13,116 nt of DNA from an uncultured bacterium (lineage in GTDB: Bacteria > Gemmatimonadota > Gemmatimonadetes > Longimicrobiales > RSA9). The first letter of the stretch is position 1. The number at the start of each line of letters is the position of its first letter. The notes beneath the pieces were generated by a model. The model was not told the DNA's origin, searched no databases, and saw only the letters and a program-made list of their open reading frames with translations. Below, in pieces: positions 1-7,379 of this stretch. The stretch covers positions 1-13,116 of the forward strand of contig CALBZE010000063.1 in NCBI GenBank assembly GCA_937889645.1, read 5' to 3'. A program made the position numbers and the translations under genes.

Positions 1-1315
1 TCTCGAAGTTCTCGACGCTCATCCACTCGTCCGGCGCGTGCGCGTTCTCGCCGGGTAGGCCGAACCCCATGAGGAGCACGGGCGCGCCGAGGAGCCGCTC
101 GAACGCCGGCACGATCGGGATCGAGCCGCCCTCGCCCGCGTAGTTCGGCGCGCGGCCGTACGCGCGCTCGAGCGCCCGGCTCGCCGCCTCGTAGAGCCGA
201 CCTTCCAGCTTCGCCTTCCACGGCTCCGCGCCGTGCAGCATGCGGACCGTCACGTTCACGCCCCTGGGTGCGACCTTCCGTACGTGCGCCTCGAACAGCT
301 GCTCGATCCGCTTCGGATCCTGGTCGGGGACGAGCCGGCAGCTGACTTTCGCCATCGCGCGCGCGGGGAGCACGGTCTTCGACCCCTCGCCCGTGTAGCC
401 GGAGAGGAGGCCGTTCACGTCGAGCGTCGGGCGGACCCACAGCCGCTCGAGCGTGCCGAACCCCGCCTCGCCGCCGAGCGCCGGCGCGCCGACCTCGGCA
501 CGGAACGCCTCGTCGTCGAAGGGGAGCGAGCGGATCCGCTCGGCGAACTCCGGCGCCGCGGCGACGTCGTCGTAGAACCCCTCGATCGCGACGCGGCCGT
601 TCTCGTCGTGGAAGCTGGCGATGATCCGGGCCAGCGCGTTCGCCGGGTTGACGACCGCACCGCCGTAGCTCCCCGAGTGCAGGTCCTGCGACGGGCCCTC
701 GACGTGGATCTCGAAGTACGCCATCCCGCGGAGCGACGCGCCGATCGTCGGCATCCCGGGCGCGAACATGGTCGAGTCGGAGATCACGACCGCCGCGGCG
801 GCCAGCCGGTCGGCGTTCCGTTCGACGAACGGCAGCAGGTTCTCGCTGCCGACCTCCTCCTCGCCTTCCGCGAGGATGATGAGATTGACCGGCAGGCGGC
901 CGTTGGTCTTCAGGTGCGCCTCCGCGGCCTTGACGTGGAGATAGAGCTGTCCCTTGTCGTCCACGGAGCCGCGGGCGTAGATGCGGCCGTCGCGGATGGT
1001 CGGCTCGAAGGGCGGCGAGGTCCAGAGCTCGAGCGGCTCGGGCGGCTGCACGTCGTAATGGCCGTAGACGAGCACGGTCGGCGCGTCGTCGCCCGCGCCG
1101 CGCCACTCGCCGATCACGATCGGGTGGCCGGGCGTCTCTTCGATCGTGGCCTCGAGCCCGGCGGCGCGCATCTTCTCGTAAAGCCACTCGGCCGCGGCGC
1201 GCATGTCGCCGCGGTGCTCGCTGCGCGCACTCACGCTCGGGATGCGCAGGAACTCGAAGAGCTCCTCCCGGAAGCGAGACAGGTTCTGGTCGATATAATC
1301 GTGTACGTCCGCCAT
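1..1315 (-). CDS. M20-family zinc dipeptidase (C-terminus cut by window edge)
   Basis: Cytosolic two-zinc metallopeptidase of the M20 family (PepV/carnosinase-like), expected to hydrolyse dipeptides or short peptides. 438 codons are visible from an ATG at 1315 with a good ribosome site (GGAGGAAT, 9 bases upstream), and the frame is open to the left edge. Seen motifs: GHYDVQP with metal ligand H86; RGSVDDKGQ with bridging D119; EGEEEVGS with general base E153 and metal ligand E154; ISDS with D180; the dimerisation-domain motif DLHSG; GGSIP; and ENAHAPDEW with H426. These positions follow the family order exactly, so the enzyme looks catalytically intact. Members are usually about 450-465 residues, so only some 15-25 residues are missing. 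It lies downstream of the oxidase operon on the same strand but is separated by 289 bases with hairpins, so it is probably a separate unit. Substrate is not predictable from sequence. Confidence 0.93.
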   Translation of the reverse strand, partial: MADVHDYIDQNLSRFREELFEFLRIPSVSARSEHRGDMRAAAEWLYEKMRAAGLEATIEETPGHPIVIGEWRGAGDDAPTVLVYGHYDVQPPEPLELWTSPPFEPTIRDGRIYARGSVDDKGQLYLHVKAAEAHLKTNGRLPVNLIILAEGEEEVGSENLLPFVERNADRLAAAAVVISDSTMFAPGMPTIGASLRGMAYFEIHVEGPSQDLHSGSYGGAVVNPANALARIIASFHDENGRVAIEGFYDDVAAAPEFAERIRSLPFDDEAFRAEVGAPALGGEAGFGTLERLWVRPTLDVNGLLSGYTGEGSKTVLPARAMAKVSCRLVPDQDPKRIEQLFEAHVRKVAPRGVNVTVRMLHGAEPWKAKLEGRLYEAASRALERAYGRAPNYAGEGGSIPIVPAFERLLGAPVLLMGFGLPGENAHAPDEWMSVENFE

Positions 1316-1604
1316 CGGTTCGATTCCTCCAGGATCGGGTCCGCCGGTCCGCCGCATGGTGGGGCGGGCGGCGGCCGTGCGCAAGGGCGGGCTCGAAGAA
1401 AGAAAGGGCGCGGCCCCCGGCGCTCCGTCGCACCGCGGGCCGCGCATCTATGGACTTCAGGGCGCAGCGGACGCCCGGGGAACCCCCCTGCCCCGGGCGC
1501 TTCGCGCCCGCTGGGTGGGCCCGGTCGGGCCCTCGTCTGGCCGCAAGCGGCTGCGGCCGCTCGGCAATCGGCGCGGAGGCCGTACGGCCGCCGCGCCGAC
1601 CTCG
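1316..1604. other. gene-free spacer rich in GC hairpins
   Basis: There is no convincing gene between subunit I of the oxidase and the dipeptidase. The spacer holds several strong inverted repeats: 1568-1583 with 1584-1599 (nearly perfect palindrome just after the subunit I stop), 1472-1480 with 1491-1499 (9 base pairs, 10-base loop), and 1496-1501 with 1505-1510 (GGGCGC/GCGCCC around TTC). The low-coordinate end supplies the dipeptidase ribosome site and presumably its promoter; I see no clear -35/-10 pair. Confidence 0.6.
1568..1599 (-). terminator. candidate terminator hairpin after oxidase operon
   Basis: A 32-base near-perfect palindrome begins six bases beyond the stop codon of subunit I: nine paired bases, one A/G mismatch, then six more paired bases that meet at the centre. 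Position right after the last oxidase gene suggests a transcription stop or a 3'-end stabilising hairpin. No run of T follows on the minus strand, so it is not a canonical intrinsic terminator, and termination is an inference from position. Confidence 0.4.
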
Positions 1605-3329
1605 TCAGAACAGCTTGAAGCCCGGCACGCTCAGGTGCGGCGGTATCGCCTGGATCAGGTACGGGCCGTACGCGATCGCCACCAGGATCGCGCCGACGAG
1701 GACCCAGAACCCGATGCGATCGAGGCGAGTCTCCCAGCCGCCGGGCGCGGGGGGCTGGATCGTCTCGGTGAACGGGACGTCCTGACCCTCCTTCTTCCGG
1801 CCGGCGAAGACCGTCAGTACGAGGATGACCAGGAACAGCATCGCGCCGACGAACATCAGCGTCCCGCCCACGCCGGTCCACACGCCGGCCAGGTCCCACG
1901 ACTCCTTGCCGTACGTCGCCGCGGCGAAGTACGTCCGGCGCGGCAGCCCCTCGAGCCCGCCCGAGATCATGCCGCGCGCGAAGACCAGCACGCCGATGAA
2001 GTAGATCCACGCCTGCGCGACGGCGAGCTTGCGGCTCCACAGCTCCTTCCCTTTCAGCATCGGGATCATCCAGTAGGTGATCCCCATAAAGGTGAGCAGG
2101 ACCGCCGTGCCGACCGTCATGTGGAAGTGGCCGGGCACCCAGGTCGTGTTGTGCACCACCTGGTTCATGCTGTAGCTCGCATTGATCAGCCCCGTCACGC
2201 CGCCCAGGATGAAGACGAGCATCGCGAGGAGCTGAGCCGCCAGCGCCGGTTCGCTCCACGGCAGCTTGAAGAACCAGCCGATCAGCCGCCCGCCGCCGCG
2301 CCTGCGCCCGCCGATCTCGAGCGCCGACGCGACCGAGAACGCCGTGATCACGCTCGGGAAGAACACGCCGAACGTCATGACCAGGTGCACCATCTTCATC
2401 CCCGCCGAGATCCCGGGGTCCGTGAACTGGTGGTGGAACCCGGTCGGCGTCGACAGCAGCACGAACAGGACGAAGACGATGCGCGTGAGCGCGTCGCTGA
2501 TCAGCTTGCCGCCCGCGTGCCGGGGGACCATCAGGTACCACGACACGTAGGTGGGGAGCAGCCAGAAGTAGACGATCGGGTGGCCGCTGAACCAGAAGAG
2601 CGACCGGGTCAGCAGCGGGTCGACGCCGTCGGTCAGCCCGAACGCCCACGGGAGCAGGAACGCGACGAACTCGATCGCGATCCCGATCGAGGCCAGGTCC
2701 CACATCGCGTAGGTGGCGACGGAAACGAAGGCGAGGAGCGGGATCCGCTGCCCCGGGTTGTCCTTGCGCCACGCGTGCAGCGTGACGAACAGGTTGGCCG
2801 ACGTGATCCAGGTGCTCACCACCATGAAGACGAGCCCCAGGTAGTAGGCCCAGTGCGCCTGGAGCGGGGCGTACGAGGTGTAGAGCACGCTCGCCCGGCC
2901 GGTGAACATCGCCCACGAGGCGAGCGCGATCCCGAGGACGAGCGACCCGAACGCCGCGTACAGCAGCGGCCCGTTGACCGGCCTGCCCAGCCCTCGCGCG
3001 GTGGTGAGGGAGAGAAAGCCGTTGGTGAACGCGAACGTCAGGACGATCGCGTTGAAGACGCCGTGGATCGTGAGACCCTGGTAGTAGGTCTTGAGCCCCG
3101 GGAACCAGCCGAGGATGTCGATCCCGGCGTAGCTGAGCGCCTGCGCCAGCCCATGGATGACGGCGATCCCCATCGCGGCGAACGCGATGTAGACGTTCCA
3201 GCGGATGATCGCGTTGTGGGAGGCAGGGATCGAGAAGCCTGTCGCGTCGTGGACGACGGGCGTGCCGGCCCGGGCCGCGGCCGGAACGGTCGTCCCCAGC
3301 GCGTCTGCGGTTGCGACGGTCGTGCTCAT
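1605..3329 (-). CDS. cbaA: ba3-type (B-family) haem-copper oxidase subunit I
   Basis: Catalytic membrane subunit of a terminal oxygen reductase: it reduces O2 to water at a haem-CuB centre and pumps protons. 574 residues, many hydrophobic helices; the Thermus thermophilus ba3 subunit is of similar length (about 562). Visible ligands: H89 (low-spin haem), H250 (CuB) in FSGHPIVYFWLLP, Y254 (His-Tyr crosslink), H299 and H300 (CuB) in TPTGFHHQF, H401 (high-spin haem) and H403 (low-spin haem) in VPGHFHMT. The spacings 161, 49, 101 and 2 equal those between H72, H233, H282/H283, H384 and H386 of Thermus ba3. Isoleucine replaces the glutamate of the A-family HPEVY motif, which marks a B-family enzyme with only the K-type proton path. 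The ATG overlaps the stop of subunit II by four bases (ATGA), suggesting translational coupling. An N-terminal extension of about 35 polar residues precedes the first helix. Confidence 0.96.
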   Translation of the reverse strand: MSTTVATADALGTTVPAAARAGTPVVHDATGFSIPASHNAIIRWNVYIAFAAMGIAVIHGLAQALSYAGIDILGWFPGLKTYYQGLTIHGVFNAIVLTFAFTNGFLSLTTARGLGRPVNGPLLYAAFGSLVLGIALASWAMFTGRASVLYTSYAPLQAHWAYYLGLVFMVVSTWITSANLFVTLHAWRKDNPGQRIPLLAFVSVATYAMWDLASIGIAIEFVAFLLPWAFGLTDGVDPLLTRSLFWFSGHPIVYFWLLPTYVSWYLMVPRHAGGKLISDALTRIVFVLFVLLSTPTGFHHQFTDPGISAGMKMVHLVMTFGVFFPSVITAFSVASALEIGGRRRGGGRLIGWFFKLPWSEPALAAQLLAMLVFILGGVTGLINASYSMNQVVHNTTWVPGHFHMTVGTAVLLTFMGITYWMIPMLKGKELWSRKLAVAQAWIYFIGVLVFARGMISGGLEGLPRRTYFAAATYGKESWDLAGVWTGVGGTLMFVGAMLFLVILVLTVFAGRKKEGQDVPFTETIQPPAPGGWETRLDRIGFWVLVGAILVAIAYGPYLIQAIPPHLSVPGFKLF

Positions 3330-3793
3330 TCGACGATCACCTTTCCGTACATCATGTGGTGGCCGAGGCCACAGAACTCGTGGCAGATCAGGAGGTGCTC
3401 ACCCGGTTCGTCGAAGGTGTACGTGGCCCTCGAGACCTGGCCGGGGACGAGCATCATGTTCACGCGCGTGCCCTCGATGGCGAAGCCGTGCAGCACGTCC
3501 GTCGAGGTGGCGATGAAAGTCACCTGGGCGCCGGCGGGCACGCGGATCTCGTTGGGCGTGTACGACCACGCCTGCCCGATGATGACGGCCTCGTAGCGCC
3601 CGGGCGCGACCTCGCGAACGCCGGGCTGGTCGAAGGGCGGCGTCGTCCGCACGTTGGCCGGGTCGATCGATTCGACGTGCGAGTGCACGTGGATGTCCAT
3701 GGCGAAGGCGGAATAGAAGAGCGCGGCCAGGAAGCCGAGTAGGAGAGCGCCGGTGACCGCGAGAACCGCCTTCTCGTACTTGTGGATGTGCAT
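3326..3793 (-). CDS. cbaB: ba3-type oxidase subunit II (CuA domain)
   Basis: Electron-entry subunit: one N-terminal membrane helix (about residues 9-31) anchors a periplasmic cupredoxin domain with the dinuclear CuA site, which accepts electrons from a soluble cytochrome or blue copper protein. 155 residues, short as in ba3 enzymes. CuA ligands are H102, C137, E139 (backbone), C141, H145 and M148, in the motif CHEFCGLGHHMM; all are offset by exactly 12 from Thermus H114, C149, Q151, C153, H157 and M160. There is no fused cytochrome c domain, unlike caa3 enzymes. The ribosome site (GAGAGGTGA) contains the stop codon of the upstream subunit IIa gene, four bases before this ATG, so the genes are tightly coupled. 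Confidence 0.95.
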   Translation of the reverse strand: MHIHKYEKAVLAVTGALLLGFLAALFYSAFAMDIHVHSHVESIDPANVRTTPPFDQPGVREVAPGRYEAVIIGQAWSYTPNEIRVPAGAQVTFIATSTDVLHGFAIEGTRVNMMLVPGQVSRATYTFDEPGEHLLICHEFCGLGHHMMYGKVIVE

Positions 3794-3797
3794 CGCC

Positions 3798-3983
3798 TCA
3801 CCTCTCGAGGAGCATCAGGTAGACGGTGATCCACAACCCGACCATGACGAGGAGGAAGAGGATCATGAAGAAGACGGTCCCTACGGGCGCCTCCTCCTCG
3901 TATGCCTCGGGGATGGTGGACGGATCGGCGGCCGCAGCGTCGGCCGCTGGTGCCGGCGGTGCCGGCGGTGCCGTGCCTTTCAT
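3798..3983 (-). CDS. cbaD: oxidase subunit IIa, single-helix small protein
   Basis: 61 residues: a proline/alanine-rich N-terminal segment with an acidic patch (about 1-33) followed by one membrane helix (about 34-58) ending in LLER. The helix pattern (PVGTVFF, then GLWITVYLMLLER) resembles the small subunit IIa of ba3 oxidases, a single helix that stands in for the first helix missing from subunit II. It lies directly before subunit II with a four-base gap and has a strong ribosome site (GGAGG, 7 bases before ATG). The family helix is well matched, but the protein is longer than the 34-residue Thermus version because of the N-terminal tail. Assigned from helix pattern and gene position. Confidence 0.75.
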   Translation of the reverse strand: MKGTAPPAPPAPAADAAAADPSTIPEAYEEEAPVGTVFFMILFLLVMVGLWITVYLMLLER

Positions 3984-4031
3984 GAGTGGCCTCCTTCAAT
4001 AACGCGAATTGTTTTCGGCGACATCGCACAA

Positions 4032-4238
4032 TTATCCCTCGCGCTCCTCGAGCCGCAGGATGGTGCGCCCGACGAAGGCCAGCATGGCGAGCAGCACGAC
4101 CAGGAGCGCGGCGGCGAGGGTGAGCATGGCCCAGTCGGGCCGGCCGAGCAGCGCTTCACTGATCTGATGCCAGATGAAGAACACCATCGGCCCTCCGGCG
4201 ATGACGACGCCGACGAGCAGGGTGATGATCCTGTCCAT
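4032..4238 (-). CDS. small two-helix membrane protein of oxidase operon
   Basis: I do not recognise a named family. 68 residues with two predicted membrane helices (about 4-23 and 37-57), a short loop with HQISEALLGRPDW between them, and a charged C-terminus (LRLEEREG). The start at 4238 is supported by a ribosome site GGGAGGT seven bases upstream. It lies 48 bases before subunit IIa and on the same strand, so it is probably co-transcribed with the oxidase. It could be an accessory or assembly subunit of the oxidase; a role similar to other short hydrophobic oxidase subunits is inference from context only. Coding is supported by ribosome site, strand, spacing and clean hydrophobic pattern. 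Confidence 0.7.
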   Translation of the reverse strand: MDRIITLLVGVVIAGGPMVFFIWHQISEALLGRPDWAMLTLAAALLVVLLAMLAFVGRTILRLEEREG

Positions 4239-4375
4239 CCACTTACCTCCCTGTATTCGGTCCGGGGACGCCCCGCCTTGCCGTACGCCTAGGATGGTGA
4301 CACGGAAGTCGATTGTCTGTCGGGAGTTGCTTGAAGTTGCGTCGGGATGCTCCCGACCGCGCGACGGGGAATCCC
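4239..4375. other. gap between ctaG and the oxidase small-subunit genes
   Basis: 137 bases with no gene. It contains a short inverted repeat, TCGGGAG at 4320-4326 with CTCCCGA at 4350-4356 (23-base loop), and the ribosome site of the 68-residue gene. No T run follows the hairpin, and no clear sigma70 boxes are seen, so I cannot say whether transcription continues from ctaG or restarts here. Confidence 0.4.
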
Positions 4376-5494
4376 CTAACGCGCGTGGGGGATTTCCCTA
4401 CGCGCGGCCGGGGCCGGTGGACCGTGCGGCGCCGGCGATGGAACCCGGTCCGCGGCAGGCGAAGTCGAGCGGATGACGCCGGTAACGCCGGTAACGCCGG
4501 TAACGCCGGTAACGCCGGGCGCCCGGCGCGCCTCGCGGCGCGCGACGTCGCGTTCGACGGCGCGGAGCCACGCGGCGGCCAGCGCGACCGCGGCGGCGAC
4601 GTAGGCGAGCCCGGAGAGACACCACATGATCAGCCCGCCGATCTGCTGGTCTTCCAGCGCCGTGAGCCCCCACGGTGCGGCGGTCGGCTCGTAGGCCGGG
4701 TACCACGGTTCGGATGAGAAGGTCAGGAGCGCGCTCAGCACGCTGCCGTGCACGGCGGTGGTGAACAGGTACGGGATCTCCGCCGCCCGTGCGACGGCGG
4801 CGCCGCCGGGTCCGTGGATCGGCACCCACCAGAAGAGGAGCGCGGTGAGGAAGAAGGAAGCGTGCTGGGCAAGGTGCACCGCGTCGGAGCGGAGCGTCGC
4901 CTCGTAGAGCGGCGGCGCGTGCCACGCCCAGAGCGCGGCGGCGTGGAGTGTCCACGCGGCGACGGGGTAGGTGATCCCGCGCCACGCCCGGCGTATGGGT
5001 CCGAAGCCGAGCGCGCGGGCCGCGCGTCGTCGCCATGGGGCCGGGAGCGCCCAGAGCCAGGCGGCGAGCGGGCGAGCCAGGACGAGGAGCGGCGCGGCGA
5101 CGACCATGAGCACGACGTGCTGGAGCATGTGCCCGGCGAAGAGCGCGGAGCCGAGCGCGTCGAGAGGCGAGACGAGGGCCGCGACGAGGGCGAGGAACCC
5201 CGCGGCGAATGCGATGGTGCGACGGGCGTGGCGTCGCCTGCCGGCACCGCTGCGCCGCCACAGTCGGCGCATGCCGACCGCGTAGCCCGCGGCGGCTAGG
5301 GTGAGCGCGCCGAGCTCGAGCGGCTCGAGGCTCCACGCCCGCCAGAGGTCGTCGGGCGCGGGCGGCCGGCCGTCGTGGAGCGGGGTCACGGCGGCAATCA
5401 GCGCCGAGGCCGCCGCGGCGAACCACGCCGGAGCCGCGGCCCCGAACGAAGCCGGAAGGGCGCCGACGTCGGCGACCAGCGTCGATAGGGGCAT
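4376..5494 (-). CDS. ctaG: cytochrome c oxidase assembly factor CtaG
   Basis: Integral membrane protein of the CtaG (caa3-type) family, needed for maturation of the oxidase copper centres. The 372-residue product has several hydrophobic helices and the family signature SPLDAL (about 109-114) followed by LFAGHMLQHVVLM with H122 and H126, then APLLVLARPL; further histidines occur in WTLHAAALWAWHAPPLYE. The start was placed at 5494 because GGGAG lies just before it; an upstream in-frame ATG at 5590 would add 32 basic residues and has no ribosome site. The C-terminal tail (last 50 or so residues) is polar and non-conserved, with a four-fold Val-Thr-Gly repeat coded by 9-base tandem DNA repeats. 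It is first in line with the ba3 oxidase genes. CtaG is classically linked to caa3 oxidases, so pairing with ba3 is inferred from position. Confidence 0.88.
   Translation of the reverse strand: MPLSTLVADVGALPASFGAAAPAWFAAAASALIAAVTPLHDGRPPAPDDLWRAWSLEPLELGALTLAAAGYAVGMRRLWRRSGAGRRRHARRTIAFAAGFLALVAALVSPLDALGSALFAGHMLQHVVLMVVAAPLLVLARPLAAWLWALPAPWRRRAARALGFGPIRRAWRGITYPVAAWTLHAAALWAWHAPPLYEATLRSDAVHLAQHASFFLTALLFWWVPIHGPGGAAVARAAEIPYLFTTAVHGSVLSALLTFSSEPWYPAYEPTAAPWGLTALEDQQIGGLIMWCLSGLAYVAAAVALAAAWLRAVERDVARREARRAPGVTGVTGVTGVTGVIRSTSPAADRVPSPAPHGPPAPAARREIPHAR
4475..4519 (-). repeat. 9-base tandem repeat (five copies) in ctaG tail
   Basis: Five consecutive 9-base units on the plus strand: GACGCCGGT, three copies of AACGCCGGT, then AACGCCGGG. 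On the coding strand they give a repeating Gly-Val-Thr tail. Because the unit is three codons long, copy-number change would lengthen or shorten the tail without breaking the frame. Confidence 0.95.
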
Positions 5495-5500
5495 GAAGAA

Positions 5501-5543
5501 CTCCCGGTACCGGGCCCGTCGAACGTGTGCCCGGTACCGGGAG
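5501..5543. promoter_or_regulatory. paired perfect palindromes in ctaG leader
   Basis: A perfect 15-base inverted repeat (5501-5515 with 5529-5543) around a 13-base loop. Each arm also contains the 12-base palindrome CCCGGTACCGGG (5503-5514 and 5530-5541), so the two copies repeat 27 bases apart. It ends six bases before the preferred ctaG start, and the GGGAG ribosome site is inside the arm. It could be a double operator for a dimeric regulator or, in the mRNA, one hairpin that hides the ribosome site. Confidence 0.7.
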
Positions 5544-5620
5544 TGCAGGTGGCGCGCCAGAGTGCGGGGCGCCGAGCCGGCGGTCCCCATGCGGCCGGCC
5601 GACGCCGTACTGCGGAGCGC

Positions 5621-7369
5621 TCAGGCGCCCGCCCTCAGCCGCTTGAAGTACTCGACCGGATCGAAGCCGTTCGGGTCGACCTCGTAATAGGTCCCGCGCG
5701 AGAAGCGGCCCGTCGTGGGGAAGTAGGGCGGCGGCTGGAGCGCGCCGCACTTGTCGTAGCTGTAGCGCTTCACGTACCCCGAGATGCCGCCCGACTGCTG
5801 CTGGCCGACCGCGCCGCGGGTCTGCTGGATGATCCCGCCGGTGAGGTAGAGACAACCGCGGCCGGACGTGCTCCCGTCGCAGCGGATCTCCCGGATGGGG
5901 CCGGTGTTGTAGTTCTGCACCGTGAAGGTGTTCAGCGTCAGGATGAACGCGTGGATCGTGACGCCGTTCGGCGTGTCGTCGTACGTGAAGTACGACTGAC
6001 CCGTGCCGCGGCGCCACGGCGAATTGATCGGCGTGTACGCGACGATGACGTTGCCGCCGGCAACGAGCCCGAGGAGGTCCTCGCACGTGCCCAACGCCGG
6101 GTCGATGGAATAGCTGATGTCGTCGGCGATCACGATGTTCCCGGTCGCCGCGACGGTCACGCGGCCGCGCACCTCGCCGCTCACCGCAACGTCGCCCTCG
6201 ACGAAGATCACGCCCTTGAAGTCCGGGTTCAGCTCACGCGAGATCGGGAACAGGTAGCTGGAATCCGCGCGCGTGATCAGTGGGCTGACCGGCCCGGTCC
6301 AACGCTGCCAGCCGCCGAAGGAGTCGATGGCGCGGAACTGCCCGTTGGGGTTCAACTCATCCGCGCCGCCGAGGTAGCAGGCCCGCGTCGCACTCGTCAC
6401 CGATGCGACCCAGTCGTCGCTCCCCTTCGTCCCGTGGCTGGCCGCCGAGACGAAACTGCCGTCGGAGTGCCAGTGCCCGCAGTTCCTCGAGTTGCGGATC
6501 TGGTCCTGCGGCGTGGCGGCCACGACCCACGCCGCGTCGCTGGACTGATAAACGCGGATGAACCCCTCGTCCCGGCCGTCGCCGTTGATGTCTACGGCGA
6601 CGAACTCGATGCGCGTGGTCGCCTGCCCGGCCGGCGCGGCTCTGTCGCCGATGAACAGGGTGCCGCCGACGGCCGCCTGGCCCCTCAGCTTCTCCAGGTC
6701 CGCCATCTGCGGGAGCGGGATGTAAGGAGCATACTCCGTGTAGCCCGCCCTGAACGTGCCGTTCTGACGCCCCTGGATATACTGCGCCGTCGTGACGTGC
6801 CCCCAGAAAACGGCGCCGCCGTTGCTGCTGATCTCGATGATGTCGTTGGAATGGAGCGGTCCCTGGATCTGGTCGCCGCCGCCGAAGACGATGTTGTCGC
6901 CTTCGCTGTCGGTGAAGTAGGCGAACCGCGAGAAGCTCTCCTGCGGCATGTTGAGGCGACGGATCACCTTGGTGCCCCCATCGTCCCGCGCGACGCTGAC
7001 GACGGCGCCGACGACGCCGTACTCACCCGAGATCACGCCGAGGGGGCCGACGTAGGTCGTGCGACGGACGCCGGGGATCACGTTCCCGGCCTCGTCCTTG
7101 ACCTCGGCGTCGGATTCGAGGACGGCGATCCCGGTGTCCGGGTACAGCGACGGATTCGCGTTCAGCCGGGCGCGCGCGAGCTCGAGGCCGGCGTCCGCGA
7201 TGCGCCCGAGCCGGCTCTGCCGCTCGTAGTAGTGGGTGACGACGGTCGCGTTCATCCCGATCGTCGCGGCGGCGGCCGCGAGGCCGGCCGCGGCGAGCGT
7301 GACCAGGAGGACGAGGGCGAGGGCGAAACCCTCGCGGCGGGAATCGACGACGTTCCTGATCCTGTTCAT
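5621..7369 (-). CDS. large PilX-like minor pilin with beta-helix-like body
   Basis: 582 residues. The N-terminus (RREGFALALVLLVTLAAAGL, membrane helix about 14-37) followed by an amphipathic helix ending LARARLNANP resembles PilX-type minor pilins, which help start type IV pilus assembly. The body resembles the family annotated in databases as DUF4900: IQGPLHSNDIIEI (about 175-190), a glycine/valine-rich stretch with EGDVAVSGEVRGRVTVAATG typical of a repetitive beta fold, and the C-terminal motif PPPYFPTTGRFSRGTYYEVD. A loop at D260-G269 (DINGDGRDEG) resembles calcium-binding loops. The ATG is 10 bases after the PilW-like stop, and the ribosome site GAGGAG overlaps that stop. It is far larger than usual PilX (about 170-200 residues). 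No clear prepilin peptidase site, as in some PilX relatives. DUF4900 identity is from memory of its motifs. Confidence 0.8.
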   Translation of the reverse strand: MNRIRNVVDSRREGFALALVLLVTLAAAGLAAAAATIGMNATVVTHYYERQSRLGRIADAGLELARARLNANPSLYPDTGIAVLESDAEVKDEAGNVIPGVRRTTYVGPLGVISGEYGVVGAVVSVARDDGGTKVIRRLNMPQESFSRFAYFTDSEGDNIVFGGGDQIQGPLHSNDIIEISSNGGAVFWGHVTTAQYIQGRQNGTFRAGYTEYAPYIPLPQMADLEKLRGQAAVGGTLFIGDRAAPAGQATTRIEFVAVDINGDGRDEGFIRVYQSSDAAWVVAATPQDQIRNSRNCGHWHSDGSFVSAASHGTKGSDDWVASVTSATRACYLGGADELNPNGQFRAIDSFGGWQRWTGPVSPLITRADSSYLFPISRELNPDFKGVIFVEGDVAVSGEVRGRVTVAATGNIVIADDISYSIDPALGTCEDLLGLVAGGNVIVAYTPINSPWRRGTGQSYFTYDDTPNGVTIHAFILTLNTFTVQNYNTGPIREIRCDGSTSGRGCLYLTGGIIQQTRGAVGQQQSGGISGYVKRYSYDKCGALQPPPYFPTTGRFSRGTYYEVDPNGFDPVEYFKRLRAGA

Positions 7370-7379
7370 GGCAAGCTCC

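Noticed and set aside
233..3596. Two long plus-strand open frames (233-1618 and 1356-3596)
   Set aside because: They are antisense to the dipeptidase and oxidase genes and rich in Arg/Asp/Glu/Pro, as expected for shadow frames in high-GC DNA. The minus-strand products carry full family motifs.
4381..4405. Hairpin GCGCGT/ACGCGC at the end of ctaG as terminator
   Set aside because: It lies within the last ctaG codons, has a mismatch on the RNA strand and no U run, so it is not convincing as a terminator.
5495..5590. Longer ctaG start at 5590
   Set aside because: It adds 32 basic residues translated from the inverted repeat, and there is no ribosome site before it; the ATG at 5494 has GGGAG.
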